Origin: Sporosarcina ureae
GTDB lineage: Bacteria > Bacillota > Bacilli > Bacillales_A > Planococcaceae
Assembly: GCF_002082015.1 (NCBI RefSeq)
Contig: NZ_CP015109.1
Coordinates: forward strand, 3,067,001-3,131,000
Direction: 5' to 3'
Length of the DNA: 64,000 nt
Part shown: one piece after another, positions 18,706 to 28,597 of the stretch
Layout of the letters: each line of letters begins with the position of its first letter
Numbering within the stretch: the stretch's first letter is position 1
Program-made: the position numbers and the translations under genes
Notes under the pieces: generated by a model
Told to the model about the DNA's origin: nothing
The model's database searches: none
What the model saw: only the letters and a program-made list of their open reading frames with translations

Positions 18706-19584
18706 ATGCTATATACTAATCAACAACTCCGTTTATTATACGTACATTATATCCATCCAGTACCTTTTAATCGCTTTACGAATCTATTACAAGAGAACCC
18801 TTCATTAGAAGATTTACACTCTTACTCCGCTCTTCAGTGGTCGTATGTTTTAAATTTACCCCTTGAAAAAACGGAACAATTTCCAATGAAATATAAAGAA
18901 ATATCTTGTCTTCCTATAGTGGAAATGTTAAAGAAAAACGATTGTATTCCCATCACGTATTTTCATTCCAATTATCCCGAGGAGTTAAAACGATTATGTG
19001 ATCCACCTGCTATTCTTTATACTAAAGGGAATACTCTTTTATTGAAAAAACATCCTTGTGTTGGCATCATTGGTTCTCGCAAAGCGACGAGCTATTCCAA
19101 AAAGGCATTGGAATTTATTGTGCCGCCACTCGTCGATCATCATATCCCAATTGTCTCAGGCTTAGCAGATGGAGCAGATACGATGGCCCATCAAGCTGCT
19201 ATCGCGTATGGCGGAAAGACAATTGGCGTTTTAGGACATGGGTTTTCTCATATGTATCCGAAAAAGAATCAAAAAATTGCTGAAGAAATAGCGAAAAATC
19301 ATTTACTTATGACGGAATATCCACCGTACTTTCCACCGGCAAAATGGACATTTCCTATGCGTAATCGGATTATTAGTGGTTTATCCAGCGCGTTAGTCAT
19401 TACAGAATCTGTCGAAAAAAGTGGAACGATGAGTACAGTCGAGCATGCGCTTGATCATGGAAAAGAAATATTTGCAGTGCCTGGCTCGATAGATTCTGCT
19501 CTATCCGCGGGTCCAAATAAGCTGTTGGATGAAGGGGCCAAGCCGTTATGGAGTGGTTATCAGATTATTGACTCTTTACTATAA
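18706..19584 (+). CDS. dprA: DNA processing protein DprA (Smf)
   Basis: DprA loads RecA onto single-stranded DNA taken up during natural transformation. The Rossmann-like core shows GSRKATSYSKKAL, GLADGADTMAHQAA, GVLGHGF and a C-terminal part with NRIISGLSSALVITE and FAVPGSID. At 292 residues it matches bacillar DprA lacking an added C-terminal winged helix. The N-terminal 80 residues are variable, as usual. The start ATG 18706 has an AGAGGAGA site. It lies after the sucD terminator and before topA. Confidence 0.95.
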   Translation: MLYTNQQLRLLYVHYIHPVPFNRFTNLLQENPSLEDLHSYSALQWSYVLNLPLEKTEQFPMKYKEISCLPIVEMLKKNDCIPITYFHSNYPEELKRLCDPPAILYTKGNTLLLKKHPCVGIIGSRKATSYSKKALEFIVPPLVDHHIPIVSGLADGADTMAHQAAIAYGGKTIGVLGHGFSHMYPKKNQKIAEEIAKNHLLMTEYPPYFPPAKWTFPMRNRIISGLSSALVITESVEKSGTMSTVEHALDHGKEIFAVPGSIDSALSAGPNKLLDEGAKPLWSGYQIIDSLL

Positions 19585-19620
19585 ATTGGCCTATCCTCTT
19601 TTTGGCAGATGTTTAAAAGG

Positions 19621-19649
19621 TTGCTTTATTTCAAAAACTGTTATACATT
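19621..19649 (+). promoter_or_regulatory. Possible promoter before topA
   Basis: TTGCTT (19621-19626) and TACATT (19644-19649) have a 17-base spacer in the 125-base dprA-topA gap. No terminator-like hairpin is evident in this gap, so read-through from dprA is also possible. Confidence 0.35.
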
Positions 19650-19709
19650 TTGCAACAGATATTCTTTTGCTGAATAAATATAAAGAAATCTCTCTGAGGA
19701 GGGAACGAT

Positions 19710-21785
19710 ATGGCAGATTACTTAGTAATAGTGGAATCGCCTGCTAAAGCGAAAACGATTGAACGTTACTTAGGAAAGAAGTATAAAGTTAGTGCATCAC
19801 TTGGTCATTTACGTGATTTACCCCGCAGTCAAATGGGTGTAGATACCGAAAATAATTATGAACCGAAGTATATTACGATCCGAGGAAAAGGACCAATTCT
19901 TCAAGACTTAAAAAAAGAAGCAAAAAAAGCGAAGAAAATTTTTCTGGCGGCTGACCCGGATCGTGAAGGGGAAGCGATAGCTTGGCATTTATCACATCAA
20001 TTAGGTGTAGATATCGAATCTGATTGCCGCGTGGTCTTCAATGAAATCACAAAAGAAGCAATCAAAGAATCATTTAAACACCCTCGTCCTATTAACATGG
20101 ATTTAGTGGACGCACAGCAAGCGAGAAGGATATTGGATAGATTGGTAGGCTATAACATTAGCCCGATCCTTTGGAAGAAAGTAAAAAAAGGATTATCCGC
20201 AGGACGCGTCCAATCAGTTGCTTTGCGTTTAATCATTGACCGAGAAAATGAAATCAATGCATTTGAACCAGAAGAGTACTGGTCCATTACTTCACAATTC
20301 ACTAAAGATAATAAAACTTTTGAAGCACAATTTTATGGCGATGCTGCAGAAAAAGTGAAACTGACGAATCAAGAGCAAGTAGAAAAAATCGTCAATTCAA
20401 TAAAGCCAGACGAATTCGAAGTATCAAAAGTAGTGAAAAAAGAACGTAAACGTAACCCAGCGTTGCCGTTCACAACCTCATCCCTTCAACAAGAGGCAGC
20501 ACGTAAGCTGAATTTCCGTGCGAGAAAAACGATGATGCTAGCGCAACAATTATATGAAGGGATTGCGATCGGAAAAGAAGGTACAGTTGGTTTGATTACG
20601 TATATGCGTACCGACTCGACGAGAATCTCTGATACTGCAAAGGAAGAAGTGAAGTCATTCATCCATACTATGTATGGGGAAGAATTTATTTCAACTAGTA
20701 CGAAGAAGACGAAAGCTAAAGCAAAAACACAGGATGCACACGAAGCAGTGAGGCCAACTTCAGCTATGCGGCCACCAGACGCGATGAAAGCGTTCTTAAC
20801 AAGAGACCAACATCGTCTATATAAATTGATATGGGAACGTCTCATCGCAAGTCAAATGGCTCCAGCTGTTTTGGATACAGTGACTGCTGATTTCTTAAAT
20901 GGCGATGTTCGCTTCAGAGCATCAGGCTCTCAAGTGAAATTTCCGGGTTTTATGAAAGTGTATATCGAAGGCAATGATGATCAACAAGAAGAAAAGGAAA
21001 ATATTTTACCGCCTCTTGAAGAAGGCGAGCGTATTAAATATGCAGAAGTGGATCCGAAACAGCATTTCACGCAGCCGCCGCCAAGATATTCGGAGGCACG
21101 TTTAGTGAAGACGCTTGAAGAGCTAGGTATAGGTAGACCTTCTACGTACGCACCAACACTTGATACTATTCAAAAACGTGGATACGTCACACTGGATGCC
21201 AAACGATTTATTCCAACAGAACTCGGGGGAATCGTCCATCAAGCGGTGGATCAATACTTCCCTAATATCATCGATATCGAATTTACCAGACAAATGGAAC
21301 AACGTCTCGACCATGTAGAAGAAGGCACAATCGAATGGCGCACTGTGATCGATGATTTCTATCGTGATTTCGAAAAACACGTAGAAGTAGCCGATGCCGA
21401 AATGGAAAAAATAGAAATAAAAGATGAACCAGCGGGCGAAGATTGTGAGAAATGTGGTTCTCCGATGGTTTACAAAATGGGACGTTACGGAAAATTCATG
21501 GCTTGCTCCAACTTCCCTGATTGTCGTAATACGAAGGCTATTATCAAACCAATTGGTGTGAAATGTCCGAAGTGTAAAGAAGGCGAAGTAGTCGAACGTA
21601 AAAGTAAGACAAAAAGAATCTTCTTCGGTTGTGATCAATATCCTGAATGTGACTATGTTTCATGGGATAAACCGATCGCAAGACCTTGTCCGAAATGTCA
21701 GCATACAATGGTTGAGAAACGCTTGAAAAAAGGCGTTCAAATCCAATGTACTGAATGTGATTATAAAGAAGAACCGCAAGGCTAG
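19710..21785 (+). CDS. topA: DNA topoisomerase I
   Basis: A type IA topoisomerase that relaxes negative supercoils. The N-terminal TOPRIM domain has [13 protein letters not shown] and [15 protein letters not shown]; the active-site tyrosine is in [12 protein letters not shown]. The C-terminus carries three four-cysteine zinc-binding modules, starting CEKCGSP, CPKCKEG and CPKCQHT. The length, 691 residues, equals that of bacillar enzymes. GAGGAGGGA precedes ATG 19710. trmFO follows after 43 bases, as in B. subtilis. Confidence 0.97.
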   Translation: MADYLVIVESPAKAKTIERYLGKKYKVSASLGHLRDLPRSQMGVDTENNYEPKYITIRGKGPILQDLKKEAKKAKKIFLAADPDREGEAIAWHLSHQLGVDIESDCRVVFNEITKEAIKESFKHPRPINMDLVDAQQARRILDRLVGYNISPILWKKVKKGLSAGRVQSVALRLIIDRENEINAFEPEEYWSITSQFTKDNKTFEAQFYGDAAEKVKLTNQEQVEKIVNSIKPDEFEVSKVVKKERKRNPALPFTTSSLQQEAARKLNFRARKTMMLAQQLYEGIAIGKEGTVGLITYMRTDSTRISDTAKEEVKSFIHTMYGEEFISTSTKKTKAKAKTQDAHEAVRPTSAMRPPDAMKAFLTRDQHRLYKLIWERLIASQMAPAVLDTVTADFLNGDVRFRASGSQVKFPGFMKVYIEGNDDQQEEKENILPPLEEGERIKYAEVDPKQHFTQPPPRYSEARLVKTLEELGIGRPSTYAPTLDTIQKRGYVTLDAKRFIPTELGGIVHQAVDQYFPNIIDIEFTRQMEQRLDHVEEGTIEWRTVIDDFYRDFEKHVEVADAEMEKIEIKDEPAGEDCEKCGSPMVYKMGRYGKFMACSNFPDCRNTKAIIKPIGVKCPKCKEGEVVERKSKTKRIFFGCDQYPECDYVSWDKPIARPCPKCQHTMVEKRLKKGVQIQCTECDYKEEPQG

Positions 21786-21828
21786 TATGTAAAAAATAAT
21801 TAATTATAATGAGAAAGAGGTAGTTGTA

Positions 21829-23139
21829 ATGACGCAAATTGTAAACGTGGTCGGAGCAGGGTTAGCCGGAAGTGAGGCTGCTTGGCAATTAGCTAATAGG
21901 GGAATTCAAGTAAAACTATTTGAAATGCGTCCTGTGAAGCAAACCCCCGCCCATCATACAGATAAATTTGCGGAGTTAGTATGTAGCAACTCGTTACGTG
22001 CCAATAACCTGACGAATGCTGTCGGAGTGATCAAAGAAGAGATGCGTCAATTGAATTCATTGATTATCCAAGCCGCGGATGATTGTGCGGTACCTGCTGG
22101 CGGTGCGCTTGCAGTAGATCGTCACGAATTCGCAGGCAACGTCACTGAAAAGATCCGAAATCATCCGAATATAGAAGTGATCAATGAAGAAGTAGTGAAA
22201 GTACCGGAAGGAATTACAGTAATTGCCTCTGGTCCACTCACTTCACCAGTATTAGCTGAAGAAATACGGCAGCTGACTGGAGAAGATTACTTATACTTCT
22301 ATGATGCGGCAGCCCCAATCGTAGAAGCCGATTCCATCGATATGGATAAAGTGTATTTGAAGTCACGTTATGATAAAGGTGAAGCAGCATATTTAAATTG
22401 CCCTATGAATAACGAAGAATTCGAACGATTTTATGAAGCTTTAACCTCAGCTGAAGTTGCACCTTTAAAGGATTTTGAAAAAGAACTTTACTTTGAAGGA
22501 TGTATGCCAATCGAAGAGATGGCGAAGCGCGGTGTCAAGACGATGTTATTCGGTCCGTTAAAACCGGTTGGACTTGAAGATCCTAAGACAGGAAAAGAGC
22601 CAAAAGCGGTTATTCAGTTACGACAGGATAACGCGGCGGGCACATTATATAACCTAGTAGGATTTCAGACACATCTAAAATGGGGAGCGCAAAAAGAAGT
22701 ATTAAAATTGATACCTGGATTGGAAAATGTGGATATCGTGCGCTATGGTGTGATGCATCGTAATACATTTATCAACTCACCTAGAGTATTGAACTGCACA
22801 TATCAACTTAAAACACAGCCAACCATCCTATTTGCGGGTCAAGTAACAGGTGTAGAAGGCTATGTTGAATCAGCAGGATCAGGATTGATTGCAGGTATTA
22901 ATGCGGCGCAGCTGGCAAAGGGCGAGAAGCCAGTCCGTTTTCCGAGAGAAACAGCTCTTGGCAGCATGGCGCGTTATATTACCGAAGCCGACCCAACGAA
23001 TTTCCAGCCGATTAACATCAATTTTGGATTATTCCCTGAGCTAAATAGGCGGTATAGAACAAAAGCCGAACGAGCAAACAAACATGCGACGCGCGCATTG
23101 GATGCATTGCAAGAATTTAAATTAATGACAAACATATAA
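21829..23139 (+). CDS. trmFO: tRNA (uracil-5-)-methyltransferase TrmFO
   Basis: TrmFO makes m5U54 in tRNA using methylene-tetrahydrofolate and FADH2. The FAD-binding N-terminus is [18 protein letters not shown]. The conserved cysteines are present in [13 protein letters not shown] and [11 protein letters not shown]. Length is 436 residues, normal. AAAGAGG precedes ATG 21829. A strong terminator begins within its stop codon, closing the topA-trmFO unit. Confidence 0.96.
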   Translation: MTQIVNVVGAGLAGSEAAWQLANRGIQVKLFEMRPVKQTPAHHTDKFAELVCSNSLRANNLTNAVGVIKEEMRQLNSLIIQAADDCAVPAGGALAVDRHEFAGNVTEKIRNHPNIEVINEEVVKVPEGITVIASGPLTSPVLAEEIRQLTGEDYLYFYDAAAPIVEADSIDMDKVYLKSRYDKGEAAYLNCPMNNEEFERFYEALTSAEVAPLKDFEKELYFEGCMPIEEMAKRGVKTMLFGPLKPVGLEDPKTGKEPKAVIQLRQDNAAGTLYNLVGFQTHLKWGAQKEVLKLIPGLENVDIVRYGVMHRNTFINSPRVLNCTYQLKTQPTILFAGQVTGVEGYVESAGSGLIAGINAAQLAKGEKPVRFPRETALGSMARYITEADPTNFQPININFGLFPELNRRYRTKAERANKHATRALDALQEFKLMTNI

Positions 23140-23185
23140 CTGAAGATCGAACTCCACGTAATCGGAGTTCTGTCTTCAGTTTTTT
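23138..23185 (+). terminator. Strong terminator after trmFO
   Basis: AACTGAAGA (23138-23146) pairs with TCTTCAGTT (23173-23181), and GAACTCC pairs with GGAGTTC inside it. TTTTT follows. The stem uses the last bases of the trmFO stop codon. Confidence 0.93.
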
Positions 23186-23217
23186 AGTTGTACTAGCCAT
23201 GTGCAACTTCTTACTAG

Positions 23218-23231
23218 ATATGACGTCATAT
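23218..23231. repeat. Perfect 14-bp palindrome, possible operator
   Basis: The sequence ATATGACGTCATAT is fully self-complementary. It lies about 120 bases before the candidate promoter of xerC. The binding protein is unknown. Confidence 0.5.
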
Positions 23232-23350
23232 ATTTCGGGAGAATTAATCGCGGATATGAAGAAAATTCCTTAGCTGTTAAAGTAATTTGACTGTTATGTG
23301 ACGAAAATAGTTCTTATATTTAAAAATGATCAAGAATCAGTTTTTCAAAG

Positions 23351-23379
23351 TTGCCCTAAATTCCTTGCTAATGTATAGT
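23351..23379 (+). promoter_or_regulatory. Candidate sigma-A promoter for xerC-hslVU(-codY)
   Basis: TTGCCC and TATAGT with a 17-base spacer, about 115 bases before the xerC start. It is the best-spaced pair in the gap; a TTGACT at 23287 has no -10 box at proper distance. Confidence 0.45.
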
Positions 23380-23493
23380 GTTTTATGGACAACATTCGAC
23401 TTTGGCAGTTTATTTCGAACTGTATGTAATCAATAACCTTTCAAATCTTCAGGTGCACGTTGTACGATGATAAATTCGTATCGAGGTGATCAA

Positions 23494-24393
23494 ATGATTC
23501 CTGAAATAAAACAATTGGCAGACGAATATGTATCTTATATTCGACTAGAGAAAAACTACTCGTCCTACACCGTCGCGGAGTATGAAAACGATCTTCGGGA
23601 TTTTTTATTGTTCCTGCAAGAAGAGGGAATCGAGAAATTAGAAGAAGTCGATTACCCTGTGGCTAGGCTGTATATAACACGATTATATGATCGTTCTTAT
23701 GCAAAAACTAGCATTTCCAGGAAAATATCAGCCATCCGCTCATTTTACACATTCATGAATGCTCGATACGGGATTGAAGATCAAGCATTTAGATTATTGT
23801 ATCATCCGAAGCAAGAAGAACGCCTTCCTGCTTTTTTCTATCAGCAAGAGTTGGAAAAGCTTTTTGAAGTCACGATGGGAGAAGATTTTCGCTCTTTGCG
23901 AGACCGTGCTTTACTCGAGTTGCTATATGCAACGGGGATCCGTGTCGGTGAATTAGTAGAAATCGAAGTGCAAGATGTGGATCATTATTTAAGCATTGTG
24001 AAAGTAATGGGTAAAGGACGAAAAGAACGATTTGTGCCATTCGGAAGTTTTGCAGAGGAAGCGTTGCAAAACTATATAGAGAGTAGTCGCCCACAATTGA
24101 TGAAGCAAAAGAAGCATGCAAAATTGTTCGTCAATCTGCGTGGTGACCCTCTGACGGATCGCGGTGTGCGCTATGTATTAGATGGTTTAATGGAGAAAGC
24201 ATCTCTGCATACAAATATTACACCACATATGATCCGGCATACGTTTGCGACACATTTGCTTGGGGCTGGAGCAGATCTTCGGTCAGTACAAGAATTGCTG
24301 GGACATAGCCATCTATCTTCAACTCAGGTCTATACCCATATCACAAATGAACACTTACGTCAGACTTATTTACAAACGCACCCTCGTGCTTAG
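23494..24393 (+). CDS. xerC: Tyrosine recombinase XerC (CodV)
   Basis: XerC with XerD resolves chromosome dimers at dif. The 299-residue protein has the N-terminal SAM-like DNA-binding domain and a C-terminal catalytic domain with Arg in [26 protein letters not shown] (HxxR), [13 protein letters not shown] with the tyrosine nucleophile in VYTH. The frame opens at ATG 23467, but only ATG 23494 follows a GAGGTGA site and gives the usual N-terminus. This is the first gene of the codV-hslV-hslU-codY order. Confidence 0.94.
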   Translation: MIPEIKQLADEYVSYIRLEKNYSSYTVAEYENDLRDFLLFLQEEGIEKLEEVDYPVARLYITRLYDRSYAKTSISRKISAIRSFYTFMNARYGIEDQAFRLLYHPKQEERLPAFFYQQELEKLFEVTMGEDFRSLRDRALLELLYATGIRVGELVEIEVQDVDHYLSIVKVMGKGRKERFVPFGSFAEEALQNYIESSRPQLMKQKKHAKLFVNLRGDPLTDRGVRYVLDGLMEKASLHTNITPHMIRHTFATHLLGAGADLRSVQELLGHSHLSSTQVYTHITNEHLRQTYLQTHPRA

Positions 24394-24404
24394 GAGGAAC
24401 TATA

Positions 24405-24941
24405 ATGAAATTTCATGCAACAACGATATTTGCTATTCATCATGATGGGCAATGTGCTATGTCAGGTGATGGGCAAGTGACGATGGGCGAGTCGGTCGTC
24501 ATGAAGCACACAGCGAAGAAAGTCCGTAGATTATTTAACGGTAAAGTCTTAGCTGGTTTTGCTGGTTCTGTAGCAGATGCTTTTACGCTATTCGATTTAT
24601 TTGAAGCTAAACTCAATGAATATGATGGAAATCTTCAGCGAGCGGCAGTTGAACTTGCTAAAGAATGGCGTGGAGATCGTATACTGCGCAAATTAGAAGC
24701 GTTGTTACTTGTTATGGACGAAAATACGCTATTACTCGTATCAGGTACTGGTGAAGTAATAGAGCCAGATGACGGGGTATTGGCCATTGGTTCCGGGGGT
24801 AATTACGCACTAGCGGCCGGACGTGCATTGAAGAAGCATAGCAGTGAATTGACAGCGAAAGAAATTGCTGAAATTTCACTTGAGACAGCAGCTGATATTT
24901 GTGTGTTCACCAATCATAATATTATCGTGGAGGTGCTTTAA
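24405..24941 (+). CDS. hslV: HslV (ClpQ/CodW) protease subunit
   Basis: HslV is the proteasome-like peptidase that forms a ring complex with HslU. Family segments are clear: [46 protein letters not shown] and [16 protein letters not shown]. The start ATG 24405 follows TAGGAGG at proper distance, and the N-terminus is MKFHATTIF. The usual catalytic Thr of HslV would therefore be residue 6 or 7, and the Ser present at the start of B. subtilis CodW is absent here. Five residues would have to be removed to expose a Thr. Length 178, normal. Confidence 0.95.
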   Translation: MKFHATTIFAIHHDGQCAMSGDGQVTMGESVVMKHTAKKVRRLFNGKVLAGFAGSVADAFTLFDLFEAKLNEYDGNLQRAAVELAKEWRGDRILRKLEALLLVMDENTLLLVSGTGEVIEPDDGVLAIGSGGNYALAAGRALKKHSSELTAKEIAEISLETAADICVFTNHNIIVEVL

Positions 24942-26333
24942 GTGATGAAGCAAGAGATGACTCCTAAAGCGCTCACAGCGTATTTAAATCGTTATATTAT
25001 TGGGCAAGAAAAAGCTAAGAAGGCAGTTGCTGTTGCTATGCGTAATCGTTATCGTCGTATGCAGTTGACTGCTGAAGAACAAGAAGAGGTCATTCCCAAA
25101 AACATTTTGATGATTGGACCTACAGGTGTTGGAAAAACAGAGATTGCCCGAAGAATTGCCAAGTTGATTCATGCACCTTTCGTAAAAGTCGAAGCGACAA
25201 AGTTTACGGAAGTCGGATATGTAGGACGAGATGTTGAGTCCATGATTCGCGATTTAACTGAAGTTGGAGTACGCATGGTGAAAGAAGATATGCGCGAAGC
25301 GGTTAAAAAGCAGTCTCAAAAGTTAGCGGAAGAACGGTTAGTAAAGTTGCTAGTCCCTGAGGCGAAAAAAAATACAGAAGGTCAAAATCCTTTTGAAATG
25401 TTTTTCGGTCAAAAGACACAGCCAGAGCCCGAACAAACAGAAGATCAATCTGAGATTAGACGCAAGCGTTCAGAGATCGCTGCGCAACTTGCAAGTGGTC
25501 TAATCGAAGAGAAAATGGTGACGGTAGACGTGCAAGCGCAACACCCCTCTTTATTCGATGCATTGCAAGGGTCTGGTATGGATCAAATGTCGGGTATGCA
25601 AGACGCTTTATCTTCACTTATGCCGAAAAAGAAAGTTCAGCGTCGCATGAAAGTCAAAGATGCAAGAGTTGTACTGGAAGCGGAAGAAGCGGATAAGTTA
25701 ATTGATCAAGATGAAGTAGCGCGTAAAGGGATTGAGTTAACGGAACAAGCGGGAATTATTTTCCTTGATGAAATGGATAAAATCGCAAGTAGCAATCAAA
25801 AATCATCAGGTGAAGTGTCTCGTGAAGGTGTACAACGTGATATTTTGCCAATCGTCGAAGGTTCTACGGTTACAACCAAATATGGTGCTGTTAAGACCGA
25901 TTATATTTTGTTCATTGCCGCAGGAGCATTCCATATGTCGAAACCGTCTGATATTATTCCGGAGTTGCAAGGTAGATTCCCGATTCGTGTAGAATTAGAT
26001 AAATTGACAAAAGGTGATTTTGAGCGCATACTGCGAGAACCAGATTTTTCTTTATTAAAACAATATGAACGACTTCTTGCGACAGAAGATGTCGAAATTG
26101 AATTTACAGATGAAGCAATTAGCAAGCTGGCTGAAATTGCGTTTGAGGTAAATAATGAAACAGAAAATATTGGTGCAAGAAGATTGCATACGATTTTGGA
26201 GAAGTTGCTAGAAGATTTATCATTTGAAGCGGCAGAAATCGGTCCTGCATCTATCAAGATTACACCAGCATATGTAGATGAAAAGCTGGATGGAATTGTA
26301 AAGAACAAAGATTTGTCACAATTTATTCTATAA
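24942..26333 (+). CDS. hslU: HslU (ClpY/CodX) ATPase subunit
   Basis: HslU is the AAA+ unfoldase that feeds HslV. Motifs: Walker [10 protein letters not shown], the pore-loop segment [14 protein letters not shown], Walker [11 protein letters not shown], sensor-type segments and a C-terminus ending KDLSQFIL that inserts into HslV. The I domain (about residues 110-250) is rich in Gln, Met and Lys, as in bacilli. GTG 24942 follows the hslV stop directly and is 8 bases from GGAGG (24929-24933); ATG 24945 is the alternative. Length 463. Confidence 0.96.
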   Translation: MMKQEMTPKALTAYLNRYIIGQEKAKKAVAVAMRNRYRRMQLTAEEQEEVIPKNILMIGPTGVGKTEIARRIAKLIHAPFVKVEATKFTEVGYVGRDVESMIRDLTEVGVRMVKEDMREAVKKQSQKLAEERLVKLLVPEAKKNTEGQNPFEMFFGQKTQPEPEQTEDQSEIRRKRSEIAAQLASGLIEEKMVTVDVQAQHPSLFDALQGSGMDQMSGMQDALSSLMPKKKVQRRMKVKDARVVLEAEEADKLIDQDEVARKGIELTEQAGIIFLDEMDKIASSNQKSSGEVSREGVQRDILPIVEGSTVTTKYGAVKTDYILFIAAGAFHMSKPSDIIPELQGRFPIRVELDKLTKGDFERILREPDFSLLKQYERLLATEDVEIEFTDEAISKLAEIAFEVNNETENIGARRLHTILEKLLEDLSFEAAEIGPASIKITPAYVDEKLDGIVKNKDLSQFIL

Positions 26334-26351
26334 GGAAGTCGTAATAGTTTA

Positions 26352-26386
26352 TTTAATGATTTAAAACCTTTAGAATATTCATTAAA
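26352..26386. repeat. Inverted repeat before codY
   Basis: TTTAATGA (26352-26359) and TCATTAAA (26379-26386) form 8-bp arms around 19 bases in the 86-base hslU-codY gap, ending about 19 bases before the codY ribosome site. It could be an RNA stem or operator; no T-run follows. Confidence 0.4.
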
Positions 26387-26419
26387 GTCTGAAGAGAACC
26401 TTAAGGAGGAACAACAAAG

Positions 26420-27196
26420 ATGAGTTTATTAGTTAAAACAAGAAAAATTAATGCGATGTTACAAGAAGGTGCAGGCGGTCCTGTAAACTTTAAAGAGATG
26501 GCAGAAGAACTAAGTGAGGTAATTGATTGTAACGCGTTTATCGTAAGTAGAAGAGGTAAATTACTTGGTTTAGAAATCCATCATCAAATTGACAATGAAC
26601 GCATGAAGAAAATGTTCGAAGATCGTAAATTCCCTGAAGAGTATACGAATCGCTTATTCCAAATTAATGAAACATCTCCAAATATCGATATCGAGAGTGA
26701 ACATACTGTATTCCCTATCGAAAACAAAGAACTATTCCAAGAAGGTTTAACTACTATCGTCCCAATTATCGGTGGTGGCGAACGCTTAGGTACTTTAATT
26801 CTTGCGCGACTAAAAGAGGGATTTACAGAAGATGATCTAATCCTTGCTGAATATGGTGCAACAGTAGTAGGCATGGAAATTTTACGTGAAAAATCAGAGG
26901 AAATTGAACATGAAGCGCGCAGTAAAGCAGTTGTGCAAATGGCGATTAACTCATTGTCTTACAGTGAACATGAAGCAATCGAGCATATCTTTAAAGAGTT
27001 AGACGGTAATGAAGGGTTGCTTGTAGCCTCTAAAATCGCTGATCGTGTTGGAATTACACGTTCAGTAATTGTTAACGCACTTCGTAAACTTGAAAGTGCT
27101 GGGGTTATTGAATCACGTTCTCTAGGAATGAAAGGGACGTATATTAAAGTATTGAATGATAAATTCCTAGCAGAGCTTGAGAAACACAATTCATAA
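26420..27196 (+). CDS. codY: Global transcriptional regulator CodY
   Basis: CodY represses starvation genes when GTP and branched-chain amino acids are plentiful; flagellar genes are among its B. subtilis targets. The N-terminal GAF domain binds isoleucine or valine, and the C-terminal winged helix-turn-helix is visible in [20 protein letters not shown] followed by [13 protein letters not shown]. Length 258 residues. AAGGAGGAACA precedes ATG 26420. A terminator follows, then a long control region for the fla/che operon, so CodY is encoded beside a likely target. Confidence 0.97.
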   Translation: MSLLVKTRKINAMLQEGAGGPVNFKEMAEELSEVIDCNAFIVSRRGKLLGLEIHHQIDNERMKKMFEDRKFPEEYTNRLFQINETSPNIDIESEHTVFPIENKELFQEGLTTIVPIIGGGERLGTLILARLKEGFTEDDLILAEYGATVVGMEILREKSEEIEHEARSKAVVQMAINSLSYSEHEAIEHIFKELDGNEGLLVASKIADRVGITRSVIVNALRKLESAGVIESRSLGMKGTYIKVLNDKFLAELEKHNS

Positions 27197-27230
27197 AATT
27201 AAATACTGTTTCAAAAGTAAATTGTTTAGA

Positions 27231-27274
27231 AACTGAAGAAACTTCCGTTATTACGGATTTTCTTCGGTTTTTTT
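27231..27274 (+). terminator. Terminator after codY
   Basis: CTGAAGAAA pairs with TTTCTTCGG-side bases, and an inner TCCG/CGGA stem closes a TTATTA-type loop; a run of seven T follows. Imperfect but convincing. Confidence 0.82.
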
Positions 27275-27475
27275 ATTGAAATCTTCCTATTTTGACGAGC
27301 TGGATTAATCTTATGTCTCAGATATATGAAATAGGAAATATCAATTACATTAGGCTTAGTGCGTTAGAATTGAATGTAACTGAAAGAATATAGTAGCAAG
27401 TCATTTACACTATATAGTAATTGGTGATTAAATAACTTATGTTAAGATAAAAGCAATTTTTGTTCAATACATAAA

Positions 27476-27489
27476 ATACAAATTTGTAT
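27476..27489. repeat. Perfect 14-bp palindrome before flgB
   Basis: ATACAAATTTGTAT is fully self-complementary and lies about 100 bases before the best promoter candidate of the fla/che operon. It does not match the CodY consensus AATTTTCWGAAAATT. The binding factor is unknown. Confidence 0.5.
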
Positions 27490-27575
27490 GATACGAAGTA
27501 ATTAGTAGCAATATGTAGACTACTCTGAATCCTTTTCAATAGTTATTTTATACTATAATTCTGTTTAGAAAACAT

Positions 27576-27605
27576 TGGACAAAAATCATTAGTCTCAGCT
27601 ACAAT
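27576..27605 (+). promoter_or_regulatory. Best sigma-A promoter candidate for the fla/che operon
   Basis: TGGACA (27576-27581) and TACAAT (27600-27605) are 18 bases apart, 122 bases before flgB. The intervening leader to flgB is A-rich. Confidence 0.5.
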
Positions 27606-27727
27606 AGAGTAATAGTATAATAAAAAATGACCTATTTAGACAAAGATAGAATATAAGAGTAGTATAATATGGATTTTTTTGAGGAAACCGCGAAAAATGT
27701 GATAAATGAGGGAAAGGTGGGGAAACG

Positions 27728-28117
27728 ATGGAGATTTATGGTGGTACCATCAACCTGCTTGAAAAAGGTTTAGATTATTCATCTGCAAAAGGGAAAGCAA
27801 TTTCGCAAAATATAGCGAATGTAGACACACCTAACTATAAAACTAAAAATGTTAATTTTAAAGAAGTGTTCTCGAATGAGAAAAGTAAGAGTCTAGAAGC
27901 GTACAAGACTGACTCGAGACATTTAGACTTTATCCATTCAACGACAAGTAAAACATGGGATTTATCAAATTTACGTTATCGACAAGACCGCAATGGTGTA
28001 GATATGGATAAAGAGCAAGCAGACTTAGCTGCCAATCAAATATATAACTCTGCTTTAATAGAACGATTAAATGGGAAATTCAATTCATTACAAAGTGTTA
28101 TAAAAGGAGGCCGTTGA
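27728..28117 (+). CDS. flgB: Flagellar basal-body rod protein FlgB
   Basis: FlgB is a proximal rod subunit exported through the flagellar type III system. The 129-residue protein has the rod/hook family N-terminal motif KAISQNIANVDTPNYK and a C-terminal helix for polymerisation. GGTGGGGA precedes ATG 27728. It is the first gene of the fla/che operon; flgC follows within two bases. Confidence 0.96.
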   Translation: MEIYGGTINLLEKGLDYSSAKGKAISQNIANVDTPNYKTKNVNFKEVFSNEKSKSLEAYKTDSRHLDFIHSTTSKTWDLSNLRYRQDRNGVDMDKEQADLAANQIYNSALIERLNGKFNSLQSVIKGGR

Positions 28118-28119
28118 TC

Positions 28120-28581
28120 ATGAGTATATTTCATAGTCTGAACTCGTCGTCTTCTGCATTAACCGCTCAACGTCTTCGCATGGATGTCATATCATCCAAT
28201 ATGGCGAATGTCGATTCGACTCGAGCAAAGCAAGTTGATGGCGAGTGGCAACCGTATAGAAGGAAAACTGTCACATTACAACCGAAAGATGGACAGTTTT
28301 CTTCATTCTTGCAAGTTGCAAAAGGCGTCCACTCACACGGTAATGCAGGAAATGGTGTGGTCGTATCACGCGTGAAAGAAGATCGGGAGACACCTTTCAA
28401 ATTGGTTTTTGACCCCACTCATCCAGATGCGAATGAAGAAGGTTATGTAGAAATGCCAAATATCGACCCTTTACGTGAAATGATTGATTTAATGTCCGCA
28501 ACCAGATCGTATGAAGCGAATGTAACCGCATTGAATGCAAATAAATCTATGTTAATGAAAGCATTAGAGATAGGAAGATAA
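28120..28581 (+). CDS. flgC: Flagellar basal-body rod protein FlgC
   Basis: FlgC is another proximal rod subunit. The N-terminus MSIFHSLNSSSSAL leads into RMDVISSNMANVDST, and the C-terminus has MIDLMSATRSYEANVTALNA, both standard for FlgC. AAAGGAGG (28103-28110) is nine bases from ATG 28120; an upstream TTG 28114 is less well placed. Length 153. Confidence 0.96.
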   Translation: MSIFHSLNSSSSALTAQRLRMDVISSNMANVDSTRAKQVDGEWQPYRRKTVTLQPKDGQFSSFLQVAKGVHSHGNAGNGVVVSRVKEDRETPFKLVFDPTHPDANEEGYVEMPNIDPLREMIDLMSATRSYEANVTALNANKSMLMKALEIGR

Positions 28582-28597
28582 AATAGGAGTGAACTAG

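Larger units (their letters stand above)
23186..23466 (+). promoter_or_regulatory. Long non-coding region before xerC-hslVU-codY
   Basis: This AT-rich stretch has no convincing reading frame. It holds a perfect 14-bp palindrome at 23218-23231 and a plausible sigma-A promoter, TTGCCC (23351-23356) and TATAGT (23374-23379) with a 17-base spacer. It separates the topA-trmFO terminator from the codY-containing operon, so it is the natural control region for that operon. I saw no clear match to the CodY box. Confidence 0.5.
27275..27727 (+). promoter_or_regulatory. Long AT-rich control region of the fla/che operon
   Basis: About 450 bases without a plausible gene lie between the codY terminator and flgB. 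In B. subtilis this gap holds the main fla/che promoters. Several TATAAT hexamers occur (27554-27559, 27616-27621, 27663-27668), mostly with poor -35 partners; the best pair is at 27576-27605. A perfect 14-bp palindrome lies at 27476-27489 and a 10-bp one (ACTATATAGT) near 27408-27417. I could not find a convincing sigma-D promoter (TAAA, then GCCGATAT). Confidence 0.6.

Noticed and set aside
21123-21638. Minus-strand open frame in topA (171 codons)
   Set aside because: Antisense shadow rich in Phe and aromatic residues, with no start signal.
23386-23466. A short gene or pseudogene in the gap before xerC
   Set aside because: All frames are short and lack ribosome sites; no similarity to the neighbours could be seen.
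27197-27727. Sigma-D promoter or CodY box before flgB
   Set aside because: I looked for TAAA-N15-GCCGATAT and for AATTTTCWGAAAATT and saw no convincing match; both are expected from B. subtilis knowledge but not supported here.
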